Source: Bacteroidaceae bacterium
GTDB lineage: Bacteria > Bacteroidota > Bacteroidia > Bacteroidales > Bacteroidaceae
Length of the DNA: 61,104 nucleotides
NCBI GenBank assembly: GCA_017556045.1
Contig: JAFZFF010000104.1
Coordinates: 1 to 61,104, forward strand
Direction of reading: 5' to 3'
In this document: piece by piece, positions 35,438 to 43,985 of the stretch
Layout of the letters: every line of letters begins with the position of its first letter
Numbering within the stretch: position 1 is the first letter of the stretch
Notes under the pieces: generated by a model
The model's input: the letters and a program-made list of their open reading frames with translations, nothing else
What the model was told of the DNA's origin: nothing
The model's database searches: none
Translations under genes and position numbers: made by a program

Positions 35438-37770
35438 TTCTTTGTAGTTTTGCGGCGTCGAGGAGCTGCGGGCTTCTCTGCAGCCTTCTGGATAATCTCC
35501 ATACAAGCCTCGAGGTCGAGCGAAGCGGGGTCTACGCCTGTGGGTATCTTATAGTTCTTGCCACCCATAGCGATGTAGGGGCCATAGCGACCATTGAGGA
35601 TCTCCAAGTCGGGGTTTTCCTCGAAGGTCTTGATCTGGCGTTGCTGCTCATACTGGCGCTTCTTCTGGATAAGCTCTACAGCCTCTTCGAAGGTAATCTG
35701 CAAGGGATCAACGCCTGCGGGAAGGCTCACAAACTCCTTACCTACTTGCACATAGGGACCGAAGCGACCTACGTTAGCCACTACGTCAGTGCCTTCAAAC
35801 TCGCCGAGAGTGCGAGGCAAATCAAAGAGAGAGAGCACCTCTTCGAGTGTGATAGAGTCGATAGACTGACCCTTCTGAAGCTGCGCAAAGCGAGGCTTGT
35901 CACCATCGGTAGCCACGCCAATCTGTGCCACAGGGCCGAAGCGGCCAATCTTCACTGACACCTGGCGACCGCTCTTGGGGTCGGTACCGAGCACACGCTC
36001 ACCCACCTTATGCTCTTGCTTCTCCTTCAAGGTCTGCTCCACGAGGGGGGCAAAATCGCTATAGAAGGCGGCAATCACGCCATCCCAAGGCTTCTGACCC
36101 TCAGCAACCTCGTCAAACTCCTTCTCGATATTTGCCGTGAAGTTGTAGTCGAGTACTTGGGGGAAGTAGTCTATCAGATAGTCATTTACCACCACACCCA
36201 CGTCGGTAGGCTTGAGGCTTGACTTCTCACTGCCATAGCTCTCGCTCACCATCTTGTCGGTAAGCTTTCCCTTGGCCAGCTTGATAATATTGATGGTACG
36301 CTCCTGGCTCGGAGTGTCTTCCTTTATCACATAGTCACGATTTTGTATGGTGCTGATAGTGGGCGCATAGGTAGAGGGGCGGCCAATGCCCAGCTCCTCG
36401 AGCTTGCGCACCAAGCTGTCTTCCTTATAGCGTACGGGCTGCTGGGTGTAGCGCTCGGCTGCCTGTATCTCACTGTATTGCAACTGTTGTCCGCGCTGCA
36501 TGGGAGGGAGCAATCCCTTTTGTCCCTCATTCTGAGCCTCCTCATCGACACTTGCACGGTATACTCGCAAGAAACCGTCAAACACAAGCACCTCGCCTGT
36601 AGCTGTAAAGGTATAGGGCGAACCGCTCATGCTGATCTGTGCGGTAGTCTTCTCAAACTGCGCATCGGACATCTGCGAAGCGATGGTGCGTTTCCAGATG
36701 AGTTCGTAGAGACGACGCTCCGCCGAGGGTCCCTCGATAGTCTGACGATCCATATAGGTGGGGCGGATGGCCTCGTGAGCCTCCTGCGCGCCTTTCACTT
36801 TAGTCTTGAAGTTACGCATCGTGTGGTACTGCTCGCCCATGGTATCGAGAATCACCTTCTTGCTGGCGCCAAGGCAGAGTCCCGAGAGGTTGGTAGAGTC
36901 TGTACGCATGTATGTGATTTGTCCCGATTCGTAGAGGCGCTGAGCGATAGTCATCGTCTGCGACACTGAGAAACCGAGCTTGCGTGCAGCCTCCTGTTGC
37001 AAAGTTGATGTAGTGAAGGGCACTGCGGGTGACTTCTTGAGCGGCTTGGTCTGCACATCTTCTATCGTGAAGGTGGCCTCCTTGCACTGCTGCAAAAATG
37101 CTTCGGCCTCAGCCTTATCCTTGAAGCGTGTGCCCAGCTCAGCCTTCATCTCAGCAATGTTACCATTGGCATCAGGTACCAGGAATGTTGCCACTACGCG
37201 GTACGAAGCCTCGCTCTGAAATGCCTGAATCTCGCGCTCACGCTCTACAATGAGTCTCACCGCTACCGACTGCACGCGGCCTGCCGAGAGCGAGGGCTTG
37301 ATTTTCTTCCAAAGGATGGGTGAGAGCTTGAAACCTACGATGCGGTCGAGCACACGACGTGCCTGCTGAGCATTGACAAGGTTGATATCGATGTCGCGCG
37401 GAGTCTGTATAGCGGTAGTGATAGCATCTTTCGTGATCTCATGAAACACGATACGTCTGGTATTCTCGGCCTTGAGCCCGAGCACCTCGAACAGGTGCCA
37501 GCTGATAGCCTCTCCCTCGCGGTCTTCATCGGATGCGAGCCACACCATTTCGGCCTGTGACGCAGCTTTGCGAAGATCCTCTACTACCTTTTTCTTATCT
37601 GCAGGTATCTCGTAGGTAGGGATGAACGTATCTGTATCGATGCTGAAATCCTTCTTCTTCAGGTCACGTATATGGCCAAAGCTCGACATCACTTTATAGT
37701 CTTTGCCCAGGAATTTCTCAATTGTCTTTGCCTTGGCGGGAGACTCTACTATCACTAAATTCTTTTGCAT
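35434..37770 (-). CDS. topA: DNA topoisomerase I
   Basis: 778 residues. The Toprim domain (1-115) has DEDREGEA (81-88). The active-site tyrosine is in ITYMRTDSTNLS (Tyr287). The C-terminus carries three topoisomerase repeat motifs (IGRFGPVAQIG, VGRFGPYVQVG, GRYGPYIAMG) and a Lys/Arg-rich tail, but no Cys4 zinc fingers such as those of E. coli TopA. It relaxes negative supercoils. aroK overlaps its 3' end. Confidence 0.97.
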   Translation of the reverse strand: MQKNLVIVESPAKAKTIEKFLGKDYKVMSSFGHIRDLKKKDFSIDTDTFIPTYEIPADKKKVVEDLRKAASQAEMVWLASDEDREGEAISWHLFEVLGLKAENTRRIVFHEITKDAITTAIQTPRDIDINLVNAQQARRVLDRIVGFKLSPILWKKIKPSLSAGRVQSVAVRLIVEREREIQAFQSEASYRVVATFLVPDANGNIAEMKAELGTRFKDKAEAEAFLQQCKEATFTIEDVQTKPLKKSPAVPFTTSTLQQEAARKLGFSVSQTMTIAQRLYESGQITYMRTDSTNLSGLCLGASKKVILDTMGEQYHTMRNFKTKVKGAQEAHEAIRPTYMDRQTIEGPSAERRLYELIWKRTIASQMSDAQFEKTTAQISMSGSPYTFTATGEVLVFDGFLRVYRASVDEEAQNEGQKGLLPPMQRGQQLQYSEIQAAERYTQQPVRYKEDSLVRKLEELGIGRPSTYAPTISTIQNRDYVIKEDTPSQERTINIIKLAKGKLTDKMVSESYGSEKSSLKPTDVGVVVNDYLIDYFPQVLDYNFTANIEKEFDEVAEGQKPWDGVIAAFYSDFAPLVEQTLKEKQEHKVGERVLGTDPKSGRQVSVKIGRFGPVAQIGVATDGDKPRFAQLQKGQSIDSITLEEVLSLFDLPRTLGEFEGTDVVANVGRFGPYVQVGKEFVSLPAGVDPLQITFEEAVELIQKKRQYEQQRQIKTFEENPDLEILNGRYGPYIAMGGKNYKIPTGVDPASLDLEACMEIIQKAAEKPAAPRRRKTTKK

Positions 37771-37799
37771 AATTCAAAGCGCGTTCTCGATTTTGGGCG

Positions 37800-37868
37800 C
37801 AAAAGTAGGTAAAATTTTCCAATCGCATTCAGATTCTGTTTTAAATTTATCCTTTTTTAGTATTTTTG
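37800..37868. promoter_or_regulatory. Divergent -7 boxes for topA and dtd
   Basis: TACTTTTG on the minus strand (37800-37807) for topA and TATTTTTG on the plus strand (37861-37868) for dtd. The -33 matches are partial. Confidence 0.5.
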
Positions 37869-37908
37869 CAAGATAAATGAATTGTAGAAGACAAAAACAA
37901 GACACACT

Positions 37909-38361
37909 ATGAGAATCATTATACAGCGTGTGCGCAATGCCTCTGTCACGATTGAGGGCACACAACATTCTGCCATCGGAAAAGGCATGATGATATTGGT
38001 GGGCATCGAGGAGGCTGACGGCGATGAAGACATCGCGTTCCTCGTCAAAAAGGTGACCAACATGCGCATCTTCGACGATGCCGATGGGGTGATGAACCTC
38101 TCTGTGATGGACATCGGAGGCGAGGTATTAGTGGTAAGCCAATTCACGCTACATGCCTCTACGAAGAAGGGCAATCGCCCCTCATACATCAAGGCAGCCA
38201 AGCCCGACATCTCAGTGCCCCTCTACGAGAAGTTTTGTGCCGAGCTCTCTGCCGCGCTGGGCAAACCTGTGCAGACAGGCGTATTCGGTGCCGACATGCA
38301 GTGCGCCCTCATCAATGATGGTCCCGTCACCATCTTCATGGATAGCAAAAACAAGGAGTAA
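37909..38361 (+). CDS. dtd: D-aminoacyl-tRNA deacylase
   Basis: 150 residues, the usual family length. It starts MRIIIQRVRNASVTIEG and has VVSQFTLHA and NDGPVTIFMDS, the two conserved cross-subunit motifs (SQF and GPVT). It removes D-amino acids wrongly attached to tRNA. The next gene, mazG-like, has its own promoter. Confidence 0.95.
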   Translation: MRIIIQRVRNASVTIEGTQHSAIGKGMMILVGIEEADGDEDIAFLVKKVTNMRIFDDADGVMNLSVMDIGGEVLVVSQFTLHASTKKGNRPSYIKAAKPDISVPLYEKFCAELSAALGKPVQTGVFGADMQCALINDGPVTIFMDSKNKE

Positions 38362-38423
38362 CACTCCCCCACCCTATACATATATATATAGGAGCCGTCC
38401 CCGCAAGATTTGTCGCCACTATC

Positions 38424-38454
38424 TTGGTAGCCCCAAACAAATGAAGTAAATTTG
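38424..38454 (+). promoter_or_regulatory. Promoter of the mazG-like/deoC pair
   Basis: TTG (38424-38426), 20 nt, TAAATTTG (38447-38454), 33 nt before the ATG at 38488. A TTG inside this -7 box could be mistaken for a start codon. Confidence 0.75.
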
Positions 38455-38487
38455 CGCCCCGAATATAAACCCACATTACCCTCGCCT

Positions 38488-38826
38488 ATGGAGAATAATG
38501 GCATCACCCTACGCCAAGCGCAGCAGCAAGCCGATGAATGGATACGTACCTATGGCGTGCGCTACTTTAATGAACTTACCAACATGGCCATCCTCACCGA
38601 AGAGGTGGGCGAGCTGGCTCGTGTGATGGCACGCACCTATGGCGAGCAATCCTTCAAAGAGGGTGAGACACCCAACCTTGCCGAAGAGATGGCCGACGTC
38701 TTATGGGTGCTCATATGTATGGCCAACCAGACAGGAGTAGACCTCACCGAAGCGTGGGAACGCACCATAGAGAAGAAGACCAAGCGTGACAATACACGCC
38801 ACCTCAATAATGAAAAACTAAAATAA
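38488..38826 (+). CDS. MazG-like nucleotide pyrophosphohydrolase
   Basis: 112 residues from the ATG at 38488 (MENNGITLRQAQQQADEWI). The helical core has ILTEEVGELARVMAR and LAEEMADVLWVLICMANQ. These provide the EExxE and ExxD metal ligands of the all-alpha NTP-PPase fold. It would hydrolyse a nucleotide triphosphate to the monophosphate, possibly house-cleaning. It is 11 nt upstream of deoC. Confidence 0.88.
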   Translation: MENNGITLRQAQQQADEWIRTYGVRYFNELTNMAILTEEVGELARVMARTYGEQSFKEGETPNLAEEMADVLWVLICMANQTGVDLTEAWERTIEKKTKRDNTRHLNNEKLK

Positions 38827-38837
38827 ATTATAACAAT

Positions 38838-39746
38838 ATGGAACACTACCACGAGACCGAAGAGACCAATAAGTACAACGACGCATTGGCACTCTACAAC
38901 ACCGCCCTCTCTGACGACGAAGTGAAGGCAAAAACCGCCCTACTCATCGAGAAATATTCAGCAGAGAACAACACCGAGAAGGTAAAGAAATTCCTCTTCA
39001 ACTGCATTGACCTCACCACCCTCAAGACCGAAGATAGTGAGGAGAGCGTACTGAAGTTTACCGAGCGTGTCAACGACTTCGACACACAGTACCCCGACCT
39101 CAAGAATGTGGCAGCCATCTGCGTATACCCCTGCTTTGCCAAGATCGTGAGCCAGTCACTCGAGGTAGAGGACGTCAACGTCGCTTGCGTAGCAGGAGGC
39201 TTCCCCTCATCGCAGACCTTCACCGAGGTCAAGGTTGCTGAGACAGCCCTCGCCCTGGCCGATGGTGCTACAGAGATCGATATCGTCATCCCCGTAGGCA
39301 AGTTCCTCAGTGGCGACTACGAAGGCATGTGTGACGAGATCGAAGAGCTCAAATCTATCTGTGGCGAGCGCCACCTCAAGGTAATCCTCGAGACCGGAGC
39401 ACTCAAGTCTGCAGAGAATATCATGAAGGCCTCTATCCTCGCCATGTATAGCGGTGCCGACTTCATCAAGACCTCTACGGGCAAGCAAGAGCCTGCCGCT
39501 ACCCCAGAGGCTGCTTACGTGATGTGTAAGGCCATCAAGGCATACTACGAGAAGACAGGCCGCAAGGTAGGCTTCAAGCCTGCCGGAGGCATCAACACCG
39601 TGAGCGACGCCCTCACCTACTACACCATCGTCAAGGAGGTGCTCGGCGAAGAATGGCTCGACAATAAGTTCTTCCGCATCGGCACAAGCCGCCTTGCCAA
39701 CTTGCTCTTGAGCGAGATCGTGGGCGAAGAGGTGAAGTTCTTCTAA
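38838..39746 (+). CDS. deoC: Deoxyribose-phosphate aldolase
   Basis: 302 residues, longer than the short E. coli-type enzyme because of an N-terminal helical extension. The Schiff-base lysine is in ADFIKTSTGK (Lys211), and the second catalytic lysine is in VGFKPAGGI (Lys247). It cleaves 2-deoxyribose 5-phosphate to acetaldehyde and glyceraldehyde 3-phosphate in nucleoside salvage. It follows the mazG-like gene by 11 nt and is followed by a terminator. Confidence 0.95.
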   Translation: MEHYHETEETNKYNDALALYNTALSDDEVKAKTALLIEKYSAENNTEKVKKFLFNCIDLTTLKTEDSEESVLKFTERVNDFDTQYPDLKNVAAICVYPCFAKIVSQSLEVEDVNVACVAGGFPSSQTFTEVKVAETALALADGATEIDIVIPVGKFLSGDYEGMCDEIEELKSICGERHLKVILETGALKSAENIMKASILAMYSGADFIKTSTGKQEPAATPEAAYVMCKAIKAYYEKTGRKVGFKPAGGINTVSDALTYYTIVKEVLGEEWLDNKFFRIGTSRLANLLLSEIVGEEVKFF

Positions 39747-39766
39747 AGACCCACAAATCATAAAAT

Positions 39767-39812
39767 ATCACGCCTGCGAAAATTATTTATCGTAGGCGTG
39801 ATTTCTATTTAT
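39767..39812 (+). terminator. Terminator of the mazG-like/deoC pair
   Basis: 13-bp stem ATCACGCCTGCGA with TCGTAGGCGTGAT (one mismatch), then TTCTATTTATT, just past deoC. Confidence 0.75.
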
Positions 39813-39825
39813 TACACTTGTAAAA

Positions 39826-39890
39826 AAGTACTAAGCGCGAGTAAAATGGCGCTTAGTACAAAATATATTTCACTTAGTACGAGCAAAACT
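39826..39890 (+). repeat. AGTACTAAG-type repeats, second locus
   Basis: GTACTAAGCGC (39828-39838) is mirrored exactly by GCGCTTAGTAC (39849-39859). A further CTTAGTACGAGC follows 21 nt later. It resembles 11345-11400. Confidence 0.65.
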
Positions 39891-40479
39891 ACTCCTTCTC
39901 GCCTGTCAGCTCCTCTATTTGTTCGATGACTTCGTTAATAGCTTTTCGGCCTTTACGATAGATATTCCAGCCAATGACTCCGCCAATAGTGCCACCAATG
40001 AGACCCCAAATGAATAAAAATCTACCCTGTTCTGCGTGTACAGTATAAGACTCGTACAAGTACCAACAGAACCATATACATACAATGGGTATGCTGAACC
40101 AATACCATTGACGAGCCAGTTTCTTATAGTGATTCAGTTTGCGGGCTTCCTCTACCAGATTGCCCTCAATGTAGTTTTGCGCAGATAACATGCGATTGGA
40201 ATACACTTCATAGGCCACGGCAAAGAATAAAAAGAAGGCAGTAAAGTCTATAAATAATGGATTAAAGTCTGAAGATATTCCGAATTTCCATAGCACTGCA
40301 GCTGCGATTCCTACAACACATTCTATATACGACCTGCGTTTTAAGGCTTTCAGTTTATCCTGCATACTTGCACGGATAAGTTTTTCGTTGACGATGGTCT
40401 CCTTCTCCAGCTTGCGGCGTAGGAGCGATATCTGTTGCTTCATCTCATTCAGTTCGATGGTATTGAGGTTTTCTTCCAT
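39889..40479 (-). CDS. Multi-helix membrane protein paired with the ECF sigma factor
   Basis: 196 residues. The N-terminal 45 residues form a charged helix (LNEMKQQISLLRRKLEKE). Four membrane segments follow (about 53-68, 75-90, 127-145, 153-170) and the Glu/Lys tail ends EQIEELTGEKE. It lies 12 nt downstream of the ECF sigma gene. No anti-sigma domain that I know is visible. The context suggests it controls or serves the sigma factor. Confidence 0.6.
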   Translation of the reverse strand: MEENLNTIELNEMKQQISLLRRKLEKETIVNEKLIRASMQDKLKALKRRSYIECVVGIAAAVLWKFGISSDFNPLFIDFTAFFLFFAVAYEVYSNRMLSAQNYIEGNLVEEARKLNHYKKLARQWYWFSIPIVCIWFCWYLYESYTVHAEQGRFLFIWGLIGGTIGGVIGWNIYRKGRKAINEVIEQIEELTGEKE

Positions 40480-40491
40480 AAGGCTTGATGT

Positions 40492-40971
40492 TTATTGGTT
40501 CGACATTTGTTTGAGTTGCTCTTTTATTCGGTAGAGGCGCACCGATACGTTCTTCACCGTGATGCCCACGATGGCGGCAATCTCTTCGTAGCTCATGTTT
40601 TCGAGCCAAAGCAATACGATGGCGCGGTCGAAGGGCTTGAGCTGATGGATGCGTTTGTAGAGCATCTGGATTTGGTGCGTGTCCTCGTCCTTGTCCTCAA
40701 AGAGGTTGATGTCCATGGTTAGTGGCACCGTAGCTTGCTGCTTCTTCTTGCGGTCCGAGGAGATGCAAGTGTTCAGGCTCACGCGGTAGACCCACGTATC
40801 CATCTTGCTCTCTCCGCGGAACTGACCCAGTCCGCTCCATAGATTAATGAGCACCTCTTGGAAGAGGTCGTTCACCTCGTCGGCATCTTTGGCAAACATG
40901 TAGCACACGGTATAGATCGTCTCCTTGTGTGCCCGCACCATTTGCGCAAATTCGATTTCTTCTTGTTTCAT
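40492..40971 (-). CDS. ECF-subfamily RNA polymerase sigma factor
   Basis: 159 residues from the ATG at 40971. The earlier in-frame start codon overlaps the -7 box and is rejected. Region 2: DEVNDLFQEVLINLWSGL and MDTWVYRVSLNTCIS. Region 4: LKPFDRAIVLLWLENMS, then YEEIAAIVGITVKNVSVRL. It is probably controlled with or by the membrane protein 12 nt downstream. It is clearly a different sequence from the sigma factor at 9274. Confidence 0.92.
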   Translation of the reverse strand: MKQEEIEFAQMVRAHKETIYTVCYMFAKDADEVNDLFQEVLINLWSGLGQFRGESKMDTWVYRVSLNTCISSDRKKKQQATVPLTMDINLFEDKDEDTHQIQMLYKRIHQLKPFDRAIVLLWLENMSYEEIAAIVGITVKNVSVRLYRIKEQLKQMSNQ

Positions 40972-41000
40972 TTCTTCTCGTTTAACATCGTTTTTGCCTA

Positions 41001-41015
41001 TTAGACGCAAAAGTA
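41001..41015 (-). promoter_or_regulatory. Promoter elements of the second ECF sigma gene
   Basis: TACTTTTG on the minus strand (41008-41015) overlaps CGTCTAAT (41001-41008), which looks like an ECF -10. It lies 30 nt before the start codon. A matching ECF -35 is not clear. Confidence 0.45.
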
Positions 41016-41135
41016 AGCGAAAAACTACAGAAAAGAGGGGAAAAACTTCATTTTTAGTAAACTTTTCACGAGAAGGAGAAAAATCTCGACAAAGAAATTA
41101 GGGGTTAAATAAGTGTTTATGAGCGGATTAAGCGA

Positions 41136-41210
41136 AAAATAAGCCTCTGAGAATCGCTTCTTTTCGCTCGCCCGACCCGTTGGCCGGAAAAATCGCAAGG
41201 ATTTGGCGGT
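41136..41210 (+). repeat. 75-bp inverted repeat, left copy (upstream of mnmG)
   Basis: It runs from AAAATAAGCCTCTGAGAATC to AAGGATTTGGCGGT. It is the reverse complement of 44553-44627 with one mismatch. Weaker similarity extends outward to about 41070. Confidence 0.9.
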
Positions 41211-41260
41211 AAAATTTGAAATTTTTGAGAGATTACAAATAGATATTGTTGTTAATTCCG

Positions 41261-41268
41261 TAACTTTG
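41261..41268 (+). promoter_or_regulatory. mnmG -7 box
   Basis: TAACTTTG 26 nt before the mnmG start codon. The -33 element is not convincing. Confidence 0.5.
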
Positions 41269-41294
41269 CAGATTGGATATAAATAATAGGTACA

Positions 41295-43166
41295 ATGGAA
41301 TTTTTCTACGACGTCATTGTGATAGGAGCTGGCCACGCAGGATGCGAGGCGGCGGCAGCAGCAGCCAATATGGGCTCGAAGACTTGCCTCATCACGATGG
41401 ACATGAACAAGATTGGGCAGATGAGTTGCAACCCCGCCATCGGTGGTATTGCAAAGGGACAGATAGTGCGCGAGATCGATGCACTCGGTGGATTCACGGG
41501 AATCGTCACCGACCGCACCGCCATACAGTTCCGTATGCTCAACCGCTCTAAGGGTCCCGCCATGTGGAGCCCACGTGCACAGTGTGACCGCGAGAAGTTT
41601 ATCTGGGCTTGGCGCGAGGTGCTTGACAACACGCCCAACCTTCGCATCTGGCAAGACACCGTGAGCGAACTCCTCGTAGAAAATGGCGAAGTCACCGGAG
41701 TACGCACCGTATGGGGAGTAACCTTCCACGCCAAATGTGTCGTAGTCACCGCAGGCACCTTCCTCAATGGCCTGCTCCACGTAGGTCGCGTACAACTTCC
41801 CGGAGGACGTATGGCAGAGCCCGCATCGTACGGACTCACCGAATCCATCGCACGCCACGGCATCACCGTAGGACGTATGAAGACGGGTACTCCCGTGCGC
41901 ATCGACAAGCGTAGCGTACACATCGATGAGATGGAGATCCAGGAGGGTGAGAGCGACTTCCATAGTTTCTCATATATGAGCGAGCCACGCAAGCTGAAAC
42001 AGCTCTGCTGCTGGACCTGCTACACCAACCCCGAAGTGCACCGCATCTTGCGCGATGGATTGGCCGAATCTCCCCTTTATAACGGACAAATCCAGAGTAT
42101 CGGCCCGCGCTACTGCCCCAGCATAGAGACCAAGATTGTCACCTTCCCCGACAAAGAGCAACACCAGCTCTTCCTCGAGCCTGAGGGTGAAACTACCAAC
42201 GAACTTTACCTTAATGGCTTCTCTTCATCACTCCCGATGGAGATACAGATCGAGGCATTGCGCCGCGTACCTGCCTTCCGTGATATCGAGGTTTATCGCC
42301 CCGGATATGCTATCGAGTACGACTACTTCGACCCCACCCAACTCCGCCATACGCTCGAGTCAAAGGTACTGAAGGGACTCTTCCTCGCTGGACAAGTCAA
42401 CGGCACTACGGGCTACGAAGAGGCCGCAGGACAAGGACTCATCGCGGGTATCAATGCACACATCGCTTGCCATGGTGGCGAGCCCTTCACCTTGGGTCGC
42501 GACGAAGCCTATATCGGCGTACTCATCGATGACCTCGTGACAAAGGGTGTAGACGAGCCCTACCGCATGTTTACCTCGCGCGCCGAATACCGCATCCTTT
42601 TGCGCCAAGACGATGCCGACATGCGTCTCACTGAGCGCTCTTATAACCTCGGCCTTGCCTCACGCGAGCGCTACGAACGCCTGCGCCGCAAGCGTGAGAA
42701 GATTGACGAAATCATCGGCTTTGCCAAAGGATTCTCTATAAAGCCTGCTCTTATCAATGGCACGTTGGAAAGCCTCGGCACTACCCCACTCGCTCATGGC
42801 TGTAAACTCATCGATCTCATCGGTCGCCCACAGATCACCATCGATAATATGAGCGAAGCTATCCGTCCATTCGGCGCATTGATCAGCGAGGTCACTGAGC
42901 GCAAAGAAGAGATTATCGAAGCAGCCGAAATCAAGATAAAGTACCAGGGCTACATCGAGCGTGAGCGCATGATTGCGAACAAGATGCAGCGCCTCGAGAG
43001 TATCAAGATCCGCGGTCGATTTGACTATAACTCTCTGCAATCACTCTCTACAGAAGCACGCCAAAAGCTTACTAAAATAGACCCTGAGACCCTCGCACAA
43101 GCAAGCCGCATTCCCGGTATTTCACCCAGCGACATCAACGTACTTTTGGTTCTTTTAGGCCGATAA
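41295..43166 (+). CDS. mnmG: tRNA uridine 5-carboxymethylaminomethyl modification enzyme
   Basis: 623 residues. FAD-binding motif VIGAGHAGCEAAAAAA (residues 8-23), CNPAIGGIAKGQIVREIDALGG, TAIQFRMLNRSKGPAMWSPRAQ and GQVNGTTGYEEAAGQG, with a C-terminal helical domain that ends PSDINVLLVLLGR. With MnmE it modifies the wobble uridine of several tRNAs. It often lies near oriC in bacteria. A parS-like palindrome starts one base after its stop codon. Confidence 0.97.
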   Translation: MEFFYDVIVIGAGHAGCEAAAAAANMGSKTCLITMDMNKIGQMSCNPAIGGIAKGQIVREIDALGGFTGIVTDRTAIQFRMLNRSKGPAMWSPRAQCDREKFIWAWREVLDNTPNLRIWQDTVSELLVENGEVTGVRTVWGVTFHAKCVVVTAGTFLNGLLHVGRVQLPGGRMAEPASYGLTESIARHGITVGRMKTGTPVRIDKRSVHIDEMEIQEGESDFHSFSYMSEPRKLKQLCCWTCYTNPEVHRILRDGLAESPLYNGQIQSIGPRYCPSIETKIVTFPDKEQHQLFLEPEGETTNELYLNGFSSSLPMEIQIEALRRVPAFRDIEVYRPGYAIEYDYFDPTQLRHTLESKVLKGLFLAGQVNGTTGYEEAAGQGLIAGINAHIACHGGEPFTLGRDEAYIGVLIDDLVTKGVDEPYRMFTSRAEYRILLRQDDADMRLTERSYNLGLASRERYERLRRKREKIDEIIGFAKGFSIKPALINGTLESLGTTPLAHGCKLIDLIGRPQITIDNMSEAIRPFGALISEVTERKEEIIEAAEIKIKYQGYIERERMIANKMQRLESIKIRGRFDYNSLQSLSTEARQKLTKIDPETLAQASRIPGISPSDINVLLVLLGR

Positions 43167-43182
43167 TGTTTCACGTGGAACG
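43167..43182. other. parS-like palindrome
   Basis: TGTTTCACGTGGAACG directly after the mnmG stop codon. It matches the conserved ParB-binding parS consensus (TGTTTCACGTGAAACA) at 14 of 16 positions, with a perfect CACGTG core flanked by GTTT and GAAC. parS sites are commonly near gidA/mnmG and oriC. Confidence 0.65.
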
Positions 43183-43222
43183 AAACGAATTGAAAATTGA
43201 GAATTGAAACAATATCATCCTG

Positions 43223-43258
43223 ACAAACTCCCCCTCTGTTCATAGAGGGAGAGTTTGT
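43223..43258 (+). promoter_or_regulatory. Strong hairpin in the mnmG-apt gap
   Basis: ACAAACTC and CCCCTCT are mirrored by AGAGGGAGAGTTTGT (15 bp, one mismatch, 6-nt loop), 43 nt before apt. No T-run follows, so it is a leader structure or a dispersed repeat. It does not look like a terminator. Confidence 0.5.
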
Positions 43259-43300
43259 GGAATGTAAACACTATAGACTATAATTAATAAATATAAAAAT

Positions 43301-43834
43301 ATGAATAAAGAACTACTATTAGCTAATCTGCGCAGTATTCCGGATTTCCCCATTCCTGGTATACTTTTTCGTGATGTCACTACCCTATTCAAGAGTCATG
43401 AATGCTTGAAGGAGTTGGAGGACACCCTCTATGAGATGTACAAGGATAAGGGCATCACCAAGGTCGTAGGCATCGAATCTCGCGGTTTCATCATGGGTGC
43501 AAGTTTGGCAATCCGCTTGGGTGCTGGCTTCGTGTTGGCGCGCAAACCTGGAAAACTTCCTGCCGAAACAATCCAAGAAAGTTACCAAAAAGAGTACGGC
43601 GTTGACACCATCGAGATACACAAAGATTCCATTTCTTCGGACGATGTAGTGCTCCTCCACGATGATCTCTTGGCTACTGGAGGCACCATGCTTGCCGCCT
43701 ACAACTTGGTACAGAAGTTTGCGCCGAAGGCCACCTATATAAACTTTATCATCGAACTCATCGACCTCAAGGGACGCGCCATCTTCCCCGAAGGCGTAGA
43801 GGTGTCTTCACTGCTCTGCCTTGATGGAGAGTAA
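43301..43834 (+). CDS. apt: Adenine phosphoribosyltransferase
   Basis: 177 residues. FPIPGILFRDVTTL at the start, GIESRGFIMGASLA, and the PRPP loop VVLLHDDLLATGGTMLAA near residue 115. It salvages adenine to AMP. It stands between mnmG and an acetyltransferase, inside the 75-bp inverted repeats. Confidence 0.96.
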   Translation: MNKELLLANLRSIPDFPIPGILFRDVTTLFKSHECLKELEDTLYEMYKDKGITKVVGIESRGFIMGASLAIRLGAGFVLARKPGKLPAETIQESYQKEYGVDTIEIHKDSISSDDVVLLHDDLLATGGTMLAAYNLVQKFAPKATYINFIIELIDLKGRAIFPEGVEVSSLLCLDGE

Positions 43835-43849
43835 TCATAAATAATAATC

Positions 43850-43931
43850 TTCTTGTCATCAAGAACGCAGTGAAGGATCTCGAGCATGCAAGATACATTT
43901 GCAAAATCTTTCGCTACACTCAAGATGACAA
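43850..43931. repeat. Dispersed imperfect palindrome, copy 2
   Basis: TTGTCATCAAGAACGCAG at the left is mirrored by CACTCAAGATGACAA at the right. It is the same family as 9865-9935. Confidence 0.65.
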
Positions 43932-43985
43932 ACTAAGTTTAGGACAACTACTATAATATCTCCTTTTTAACAATACATAGTTGAT

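Noticed and set aside
41025-41963. 312-codon minus-strand frame across the mnmG start
   Set aside because: It lies antisense to the unmistakable mnmG coding sequence and crosses its promoter and the inverted repeat. The composition is not protein-like.
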